Positions 57,230 through 64,000 of a stretch of 64,000 nucleotides of DNA are shown here, piece by piece. Position 1 is the first letter of the stretch. Each line of letters starts with the position of its first letter. The notes under the pieces were generated by a model, which saw only the letters and a list, made by a program, of their open reading frames with translations, did no database searches and was not told the origin of the DNA. The stretch spans positions 86,499,488 to 86,563,487 of the forward strand of contig NC_082692.2 of assembly GCF_949987515.2 (NCBI RefSeq), in the 5' to 3' direction. Both the position numbers and the translations under genes were made by a program. This DNA is from Delphinus delphis. Taxonomy: Eukaryota > Chordata > Mammalia > Artiodactyla > Delphinidae.

Positions 57230-57427
57230 CACAGCCGAAGTGTGAACCTTGGCTTTTCCTATTCAAATCTCTGCGGCCTTGCACCATTAGCTTTCTAAGC
57301 CTTCACTGCTTCACCTCTAAAATGGGAGGAATCACGGCCACTGTTTCTGAGGCCGGTTCTGAGGATTAAATGAGATGGTGTATGTGAAGGGCCTAGTAGG
57401 AGGGGCCTACATGATAGGCACTGTGCA
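57230..57427 (+). repeat. MIR SINE
   Basis: 'gtgaaccttggcttttccta', 'ttcactgcttcacctctaaa', 'tgaggattaaatgagatggt', 'atgataggcactgtgc' follow MIR. Confidence 0.72.
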
Positions 57428-57545
57428 CACTGCGTCTAGATGTGGCGGTGAGTGTGGCTCTTGGACATTCTGGAGTGTCAGCAATGCAAAGTAGCTTGTT
57501 TTCTATACGTCAGTTAAATTTCTGGTTCAGACCTTCCTTTTTTTT

Positions 57546-57884
57546 TTTTTTTTTTAAATGGAGAAGGTGACATGACCTTCACCTTCTTTTTTTAAAAAAA
57601 TTAATCGATTTATTTATTTTTGCTGTGTTGGGTCTTCATTTCTGTGCGAGGGCTTTCTCTAGTTGTGGCAAGCGGGGGCCACTCTTCATCACGGTGCGCG
57701 GGCCTCTCGCTATCGCGACCTCTCTTGTTGCGGAGCACAGGCTCCAGACGCGCAGGCTCAGTCATTGTGGCTCACGGGCCTAGTTGCTCCGCGGCATGTG
57801 GGATCCTTCCAGACCAGGGCTCGAACCCGTGTCCCCTGCATTAGCAGCCAGATTCTCAACCACTGCGCCACCAGGGAAGCCCGT
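57546..57884 (-). mobile_element. CHR SINE, intermediate form, with an extra tail segment
   Basis: Reverse CHR whose body has both the long-form 3' part ('gctgtgttgggtcttcattt') and the short-form middle ('gcgcgggcctctcgctatcg', 'acgcgcaggctcag'). Left of its own A-rich tail (57587-57617 in complement) lies a unique segment, about 57556-57586, and a second oligo-T. The TSD is gaccttcctttttttt at 57530-57545 and gaccctcctttttttt at 57885-57900 (15 of 16), enclosing that extra segment. Confidence 0.85.
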
Positions 57885-58019
57885 GACCCTCCTTTTTTTT
57901 GAGACTGATAACACCAATCTATGAGTGTCAGATTTTGACCCTGCTGGTGAATAGCTGTGCTCCCTAAAGCAATTTTGCAGTTCCTCACTCAGTGTCGTCT
58001 TCTGTAAGTTGAACTGATT

Positions 58020-58235
58020 TGTTACACTTTGAGACTCTGGAAGCTGAAGCCAAGTGTCTGCTTTCAAATCCTGGCTCATGTGACCTTGGGGGAATTCCTT
58101 TGCCTCTTTGTGTCTGCTTTCCATCTGCAAAATGGGCATAGAATCTACCCTATAGGGTGTTATGAGAATTAAACGTGTGAACACACATAAGCCTCTGAAC
58201 TGTCCCCAGCAAATAGTGAGCATTTGGTGAATGAT
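58020..58235 (+). repeat. MIR SINE
   Basis: 'tctgctttcaaatcctggct', 'catgtgaccttgggggaatt', 'catctgcaaaatgggcatag', 'gttatgagaattaaacgtgt' follow MIR. Confidence 0.78.
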
Positions 58236-58456
58236 AAATATAGTGTCATTTTTCTGGGAAGTATGAAGAAATGTTTTAAAAAGTTCATGATCCCATCATC
58301 TAGAGATATCCACTGTTAAAATTTTAGTGTATTTCCTTTCATTTATATTTTCATACTTAATATTTTAAAAATAGAGTAATGACACACAGACCCTTGGCAC
58401 TGCGTTTTCTTAGGTCACAGTTTTTCCCCCATTTCATTGGTGTTAAACTCAATTTT

Positions 58457-58662
58457 TTTTTTTTTTTTTTGCGGTACGCGGGCCTCTCACTGTTGTGGCC
58501 TCTCCTGTTGCGGAGCACAGGCTCCAGAGGCTCAGGCTCAGCGGCCATGGCTCACGGGCCCAGCTGCTCTGTGGCATGTGGGATCCTCCCGGACCGGGGC
58601 ACGAACCCGCGTCCCCTGCATCGGCAGGCGGGCTCTCAACCACTGCGCCACCAGGGAAGCCC
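58457..58662 (-). mobile_element. CHR SINE, short form
   Basis: Oligo-T at left, 'gcggtacgcgggcctctcac', complement of the head at right. TSD taaactcaatttt at 58444-58456 against taaactcgaatttt at 58663-58676, with one extra base. Its neighbours (58240-58440 and 58690-59050) look like an old AT-rich repeat that I cannot name. Confidence 0.94.
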
Positions 58663-58676
58663 TAAACTCGAATTTT

Positions 58677-59072
58677 ATTAGCAGCATTATATTCCATCAC
58701 AGGATGAAAATTATTTTTTATTCTCCTGCTATTATGTATTTACATGATTTCTAACTTTATTCTCTTATTTGCTAAACAAAATATTTTGTTCAGCAAATAT
58801 TTTGAATGAAAACTGCAGAAATTTCTGGACCCCTTCTTTGGTTACTTCCTTTGGATGGAGTCCTACCTGCAGAAACACTGGGCCGGTGAATACTGATCGT
58901 TTTTCAGGTTCTTGATATAGATTGTCAAGTCGAGCTCTAGAAATGTACCAAATTTATGTTCTTAGCAGCAGAGTGTAACAGTGCCGTTTTATCACACCTT
59001 CACCAGTGTTCTCTTTTTTTTTTTCTCTCACTCGCTGGCTTTTGTAAACAACCTACTCTGTTATCTCTAGAC
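58677..59072. repeat. Possible old LINE-like repeat
   Basis: 'agcattatattccatcacag' and, further on, 'gtgtaacagtgccgttttat' and 'cacaccttcaccagtgttct' resemble an old LINE-like family with L1-style phrasing. Too diverged to assign. Confidence 0.35.
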
Positions 59073-59276
59073 CAGTGCTGTTTAATAGAACTTTCTGGGA
59101 TGATGGAAATGTTCTGTATCAGCATTGTCCAGTATGATAGCCGCTAATCTCGTGGGGCTCTTGAGCTTTTGAAATGTGGCTAATGCACCCAAGGAAGTGC
59201 ATTTTTAATTTCACTTGGACCAGTTTGAATTTACAGAGCCACATGCGACTGGTTCTTGTGGTATTGGCCAGTGCAG
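59073..59276. repeat. Short hAT-type element
   Basis: Starts cagtgctgtttaatagaact and ends 'tattggccagtgcag', with 'cttttgaaatgtggctaatg' and 'gagccacatgcgactggttc' inside. This is a palindromic mammalian hAT family with ends CAGTGCTGTCCAATA. The strand is not meaningful for a near-palindromic element. Confidence 0.75.
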
Positions 59277-60394
59277 CTTCTGAAATCCACCGTGACCACG
59301 GCGGAACAGCCCGGTGTGTTGTCACCCTGGAGCTCGTTTTGTGTTTTCGTCTGGTCCACACGGGGGAGCAGAGCGAGTGGCCAGACCACCGTCAGTCGGT
59401 GCTATTGGGGAAATAATCTCCTTTTCCTCCTGCGTCCCTCAGCAGCCCTCCCAGAAGGCCACCAGCCCCGAGAGCTGAGGATACTTCTGGCATTAAAGAA
59501 GACTTAAGTTGCGTACAAAATTGTTGGCCGCTTCCTTTTCCTTATGTTCCGAGGTTGCTACCTCTCATACCCCGTTATTCTTAGACCTATTTCCCAGGTG
59601 CTGTAGAAGCCCCGGAATAGTGGTCCCGCTGCTGCTCTGCCACCGGCTCGTATTGGTTTGGAAAGTGATGAGCTGGTTCTCTGCTTCCCGCTGCCCTTTC
59701 CGCAGATGATGCCTCTCGTAGCTCAGAGTCCAGGGCTTCCGCTTCTCACTCCGCAAATGCTTAGCTTGTAACGCCTTCCAGTAGGGTTTGTCCCAGTCAC
59801 GTGACTGGTGACACACAGCGGTTTGGTGCAGGCCTGAGCTCAGGACCTCGAGCTGCGAAGCGTGACTCCGCCCGTCTGCTCAGCCCCGGCCCGTGGGGCC
59901 AGAGCGGAGCGAGCCCCAGACGCCCAAGGCGACAGCTGCTGAATGGCTATTGGCAGATGTGGACATGCCCTGTGGTCTCCTCCTGCCCACATCAGAAGAG
60001 AAACTAATGTCACGCTGTATCTTCTTGTTGTTTCACTCTTGGCAAGCCCAAGCTACTGATCATCTCATTTATCAATAGTTGGACTCATTTTCAAAACCCT
60101 GAAAGAAACAGGCAGCAAGAAGCAGTTTTTAAAAAAAGGCTTAAAATCTGCTTTGGGGTAGCACTCATCCACCGTTCTGTTCAGATAAGAGTTCGCTTGC
60201 GTGGTCCCCCTGGGATCTGTCCTTGCCTTTTAGTTTTTAATCATAACTTTTAATTCCACTAATTTAAGAAAAGTCCAGGAAATTGCACATGTAAACTCTT
60301 ACGTATGAATTCGCTCGAAGGCGCGTTCTTCCCCATGTAGCTGGGACACTAAGAGACAGCCCTCTTGGACGGTGCCCGTGAGTTTGCTGAGTGT
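59277..60394. other. Unassigned sequence with a CpG-rich patch
   Basis: No gene is recognised. 59620-59960 is GC-rich and, by hand count, has roughly twenty CpG sites, far above the neighbourhood. The 83-codon minus frame at 59565-59816 overlaps it and shows no domain. Confidence 0.35.
59793..59808. promoter_or_regulatory. 16-bp palindrome with CACGTG E-box
   Basis: ccagtcacgtgactgg is a perfect palindrome. Its core gtcacgtgac is the extended E-box bound by USF, MITF and TFE proteins. It lies in the CpG-rich patch, which makes a regulatory role plausible, but no promoter or transcript is demonstrated by the sequence. Confidence 0.4.
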
Positions 60395-60628
60395 CAGGCG
60401 TGAGCTCCGTGCTTTGCATGGATTACTGTGTTTAATCCTTACAACATTTTCCTAGAGGCAGTGACGTTTTTATTTCCAGCTGCAAATGAAGTGGTTTTAA
60501 GGGTAGAGAAGGTAGGTGGCTTGCTTCATGTTACCCATTTAGTAGGTGATAAAGCTGGGATTGTATTCCAAGCAAATGGACTCGAGGGTCTGTATGCCTG
60601 CCCTATGTACTTAACATACTTACAAAGG
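60395..60628 (-). repeat. MIR SINE
   Basis: 'tgtttaatccttacaacatt', 'tgcttcatgttacccattta', 'taggtgataaagctgggatt' follow the complement of MIR. Confidence 0.68.
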
Positions 60629-60634
60629 TGAACA

Positions 60635-60890
60635 AATGTGCCAGGCACTGTGCTGGGCATTTTATGAGGATTCTTCTTTTATAATTGTTTTTTAACTCTC
60701 CCAACAACCTTATAGGCTATGGGTACTACTCTTGCCCCCAATTTACAGACGCATAAACTGAGGCTTATAGACTTGAGGGAGGGGATCCCAGGTCACATAG
60801 GAAGGAAAGTGGTGGAACCTGGGTGGGCGAAAGTTTGGCTCTTCACAGAGCCCAAGTTCTTAACTACCAGGTTATACTTCTACCCTAGCA
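60635..60890 (-). repeat. MIR SINE
   Basis: A second MIR in the same orientation directly after the first: 'gtgccaggcactgtgctggg', 'tttacagacgcataaactga', 'aagttcttaactaccaggtt'. Confidence 0.75.
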
Positions 60891-61014
60891 GTTTGGAGGT
60901 TTACATAGGGAGGTGGCCAGAGTGTCATTTCTTAGAGCTTGCCAACTGATAAATAATATAGTTACATGCTTTTCCATTAAATTAGATCTGTGGTGATTGG
61001 TGAGAGAGACTTAA

Positions 61015-61315
61015 TGGTATCCATCAGTGCTTCTTGAACTAATAGTCATGGTGAAGGACCAGATTTTTAAAAACTTTCCAATCCAGTATAGCCCCACCAT
61101 ACATAGATAATGATGGTGCTTGGGCCACACACAATTCGCTAGGGAGTTGGAAAGACCCAGAATTCCGAGAGACTGGAAATGTCAGCATTGTCAACTTGCT
61201 ATAAAGGTTGCTCAATGCTTATCCTCAATTTCTGTACTTACGTCATTGCAGACAGGCAACAAAGAGTTCATGGATCAGTGCTGGCCGTGGACCACAATTT
61301 GAAACTCATTTCCAA
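61015..61315. repeat. Possible hAT-type element
   Basis: 'catggtgaaggaccagattt' near the left and 'gtggaccacaatttgaaact' at the right look like ends of a hAT-type family. Tentative and unassigned. Confidence 0.35.
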
Positions 61316-61339
61316 ACATGAGATTTCAGGCTCAGGTTT

Positions 61340-61490
61340 CAGGAAACACTCATTCTAGCTCTGCCTCTACCTTGCAGAGTGGCCCTAGGAAAGTCACTTA
61401 ACCTCTCTGAGTTTAAGATTCTTCATCTGTCAGTGGATAGGTTTGGAGCAAATACAAGATCCCTGCCAGTTCCCAGGCGCTAAGATTCTA
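61340..61490 (+). repeat. MIR SINE
   Basis: 'attctagctctgcctctacc', 'gaaagtcacttaacctctct', 'gagtttaagattcttcatct' follow MIR. Confidence 0.75.
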
Positions 61491-61985
61491 TGTGGGTTTT
61501 GAGGGTCTCCTGCACTAGAGATGCCTGCGATCAGAAGTGCAAGAACAACACACTTTTAGAATATGCTGAAAATGGTCTGTTTCTTAACAGTGCTTGGCAC
61601 AGGTGACTTGGGAGCTTTGCCTTATAAAGGGCTCTTGTGATTGATAGCCTGTGACACCCATTTGTTTGACAAATGAATTCCAAGGGCATGGGAGTAGGTT
61701 GAATTTGCTGAGCATCAAAGCATGTGCAATGTGCCCAAGTGAGTTTTGTGTGGTCAATCTTTGAGTTTAATTACAGTGATAGTTAAAATAACAGGAAATA
61801 TAATGAGGTTTGTAAAGTACAATTCCCTTGTTGGTTGTTAAGTCTGGTTTCTTTTCACATCAGTCAGGAAACTGGAGCTGGTGTCCTGGGTTTCTATATC
61901 AATAGTATTTGAGAAAGTGATTCAAGGGCCTCTGCTTATATTGCAGCGTCAGTGAGATTCCTTTAGTCTGTGTTTTCTAAATTCT
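61491..61985. other. Unassigned sequence
   Basis: Nothing recognised. Confidence 0.3.
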
Positions 61986-62137
61986 CACCATCATCTAAAG
62001 TGTGCTCCGTGGACCAGCAGCCTCGAAATCTCCTAGGAACTTGTTAGAAATGCAGAATCTCAGATCTTACCCCAAACCAAATGAGTTAGAATCTGCTATC
62101 TAAGAAGATCCCCAAGTGAACCTTATGTATTAAAGTA
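61986..62137 (+). repeat. MER5A hAT-Charlie element
   Basis: 'gtgctccgtggaccagcagc', 'aggaacttgttagaaatgca', 'gaatctcagatcttacccca' follow MER5A in forward orientation; the 3' third is decayed. Confidence 0.75.
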
Positions 62138-62199
62138 TAAGAAGGGCAGTTCGTGGGCCCTGGAATTGCTCTTGCAAAGGTGAAAATGGAAGACTTAGT

Positions 62200-62480
62200 C
62201 ATTCAGTGAGTGGCACTCTCGGTGGCCTGTTGGATGGCAGGCCTTACACCGGGCACTGGCGTGGCGTTTAAAGGGGACAGATCTGGTCTCCTCCTCACAG
62301 GGAGACACCACACGGTCACGCACCTCACACTGAACTTGGTGCTCTGATAGGACCCATGAATGGGTCCGTGCACATCCAGAGGAGGGGTGCTCACCCAGTC
62401 CACGGAGGTCAGGGAGGGCTTCCTGGGGCTATGGCTTTTAAGCTAAGACACAAAAGTATGATTAAAAATACTGGCGAAAT
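62200..62480 (+). repeat. Ancient mammal-wide repeat, family not assigned
   Basis: 'cggaggtcagggagggcttc', 'ctggggctatggcttttaag', 'ctaagacacaaaagtatgat' are the distal part of the same old family as 18470-18680. The frame at 62203-62403 is inside it. Confidence 0.4.
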
Positions 62481-62552
62481 GCTGTTGCTCCTCGTTGGGG
62501 GAGAGGGACTTGCTTTGCTCTCTGTCCTGGAAGGTTCCTGATTCCCCTAGAC

Positions 62553-62775
62553 CAGTGGTGTGTAATCTGTGCCCCGCGGGGCCCAACCCAGCCCACTATT
62601 TATTTTTGGAAATGAAATTTTATTGGAGCACAGCCTTGCTCATTTGTTTATATATTGTCTATGGCTACCCTCCTGATAAACAGCAGAGTTGAGTAGTTGC
62701 AACAGAAACTCTATAGCCTGCAAAGTGAAAATGTGTTTACCGTCTGCGTCTTTAAAGAAAATGTTCTCAGACTTC
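62553..62775 (+). repeat. Non-autonomous hAT-like DNA transposon
   Basis: Same family as 2884-3098 and better preserved in the middle: 'gaaattttattggagcacag', 'tatattgtctatggctaccc', 'gagttgagtagttgcaacag'. The right end is eroded where a MER5A begins. Confidence 0.7.
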
Positions 62776-62780
62776 TCTTC

Positions 62781-62969
62781 CAGAGCGTGGTTCTCAAAGT
62801 GTGGATTCCAGCTCAGCATCGTCGCTGTTGGCTGGGGACTCTCTAGATGGGAAAATTCTCAGGCCCCACCCCAGACTCATTGAATCAGATTCCGGGGGTG
62901 AGGTGCAGTGATGTGTTTTTAACAAGTCCTGCCGGCGATTCTGATGCACAGAAAGTTCCAGAAATACTG
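62781..62969 (+). repeat. MER5A hAT-Charlie element
   Basis: 'gtggttctcaaagtgtggat', 'caggccccaccccagactca', 'ttgaatcagattccgggggt', 'ttaacaagtcctgccggcga' give an almost complete forward MER5A. Confidence 0.85.
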
Positions 62970-63204
62970 CCTCAGACCGGACTCTGCTGTGCTGTGGGAC
63001 CTTCCCGTAGTCACATCTTCTCCCTAGACCGCAAGGCTCATTCTATCCTCCAGACCCCAGCTCAGACAACCCCCTTCAGAAAGACCTTCTTTGGACACAC
63101 AGTCTAGAGGGGACTCCTTAGCCAGTCTGACCCATCACCTATTCTTCTATTTCTCATGGTTCCTATCCTATTTCCCCCACTTTTTAAAATTCATACCACA
63201 CCCC

Positions 63205-63360
63205 CCTTTTTAAATCTGCAAAGTCATTCTCTCTTAGCTTCAGTTTCCTCATCTTTAAAATGGGGATACTAATAGTACCAGTGCTACCAGCTTATTGCGG
63301 GGGAGGAATTGAGTGACCATGTTAAGTACTTAGGCTCTGGCACTTGTAGGTGTTAGCCTA
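63205..63360 (+). repeat. MIR SINE
   Basis: 'cttcagtttcctcatcttta', 'aaatggggatactaatagta', 'ttaggctctggcacttgtag' follow MIR. The interval 62970-63204 before it is unassigned. Confidence 0.75.
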
Positions 63361-63467
63361 AGAGATGACACAGTGCTCGACAGGTGTCCTGTGGCAGGAG
63401 TCACTTGTCATGGTGAGTGAACTGGCCTTGGTTTGGAACTCATATCTCCTGGACTCAAAGTTCTTTT

Positions 63468-63826
63468 CTTTTTTTTATAATTTTTTTTTTAATCATTGCG
63501 TTCTGAATTCACAGCATTTTAAAAAATTTAGTTTTTACTTCAGGCTGTGTTGGGTCTTCATTGCTGTGCACGGGCTTTCTCTAGTTGCGGCGAGAGGGGG
63601 CTACTCTTCGTTGCGGTGCGTGGGCTTCTCATTGTGGTGGCCTCTCTTGTTGCGGAGCCCATGCTTCAGTAGTTATGGCTCACGGGCTCTAGAGTGCAGG
63701 CTCAGCAGTTGTGGCGCACAGGCTTAGTTGCTCTGCGGTATGTGGGATCTTCCTGGACCAGGGCTCGAACCCCTGGCCCCTGCATTGGCAAGTGGATTCT
63801 TAACCACCGAGCCACCAGGGAAGTCC
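63468..63826 (-). mobile_element. CHR SINE, long form, with an extra tail segment
   Basis: Reverse long CHR with body 'gctgtgttgggtcttcattg' to the complement of the head. Beyond its own A-rich tail lies a unique stretch of about 26 bases (63491-63516, containing 'gttctgaattcacagc') and then a second oligo-T (63481-63490 and further left). The TSD is ctcaaagttctttt at 63454-63467 and ctcaaagttatttt at 63827-63840 (13 of 14), so the extra stretch is inside the inserted unit. Confidence 0.9.
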
Positions 63827-63840
63827 CTCAAAGTTATTTT

Positions 63841-64000
63841 CACTGGGCCCTCTGGTTCTCTGTTCTGGTAACTGGACCAGTGGAATGTTGGAGCTGGTGA
63901 AGCCTGAAGATCATCAGGTCTAATGCTCTCATTTTCCAAGGGAGCTGGGCCTTGGTAGGAAGTCCCGTGTGCTCTGTTGCTGTGGAATGCTAACAAGTAC
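63841..64000. other. Unassigned sequence to the window edge
   Basis: Nothing recognised. 'tgaagatcatcaggtctaat' to 'ccttggtaggaagtcccgtg' may be a MIR-like remnant in reverse but is too short. Confidence 0.3.

Overview
This window looks like intergenic or deep intronic mammalian DNA, almost certainly from a cetacean and most likely a toothed whale. The diagnostic signal is a set of about 16 tRNA-derived SINEs of the CHR type. Their heads begin gggcttccctggtggcgcag, and they carry recognisable pol III A and B boxes and intact target-site duplications (TSDs). Five are the long form (about 300-400 bp), one of them structurally intermediate. Nine are a short form (about 200 bp) that I associate with odontocete genomes. 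One is a short related type. The LINE-1 copies have the cetartiodactyl style of 3' end, and there is a background of mammal-wide MIR, L2, MER5, MER20, Tigger and LTR fragments. The species assignment is inference.

I find no protein-coding gene, rRNA, tRNA gene, CRISPR array or bacterial-type feature. Most of the longer open frames are accounted for by repeats: frames in CHR elements recur from copy to copy, and frames at 5.1-5.9 kb and 52.4-52.6 kb are the C-terminal end of L1 ORF2. The few long frames outside repeats (30.1-30.5, 47.1-47.6 and 56.2-56.7 kb) have no family motif I recognise and I do not call them genes.

Layout. 0-4.3 kb: unassigned sequence, one long CHR, two hAT-type elements. 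4.3-6 kb: two L1 3' ends in tandem inside one TSD. 6-16.9 kb: LTR-like, MIR, L2 and Tigger fragments in single-copy-looking DNA. 16.9-19.1 kb: an odd CHR with an internal insertion, then a probable processed retrocopy split by a later L1, then a short CHR. 19-30.8 kb: mostly unassigned, with L2, L1 and a candidate conserved element near 29 kb. 30.8-32.3 kb: an inverted pair of short CHRs and pyrimidine and TG/TA microsatellites. 32-36.4 kb: L2 and MIR. 36.4-38.9 kb: a degraded L1. 39-51.4 kb: MER20, MIR, L2, two more SINEs and old L1. 51.4-52.7 kb: an L1 carrying two nested SINEs in inverted orientation. 53-64 kb: further CHRs, MIRs, hAT elements and a CpG-rich patch near 59.8 kb.

There are no genes working together here. 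What can be read is a history of retrotransposition. The most interesting items are structural: a tandem L1 pair in one TSD, a retrocopy with its own AATAAA signal and TSD, and two CHR copies whose tails appear to carry extra transduced sequence. I see no undescribed biological system. Repeat family names come from memory of consensus sequences, not from a search.
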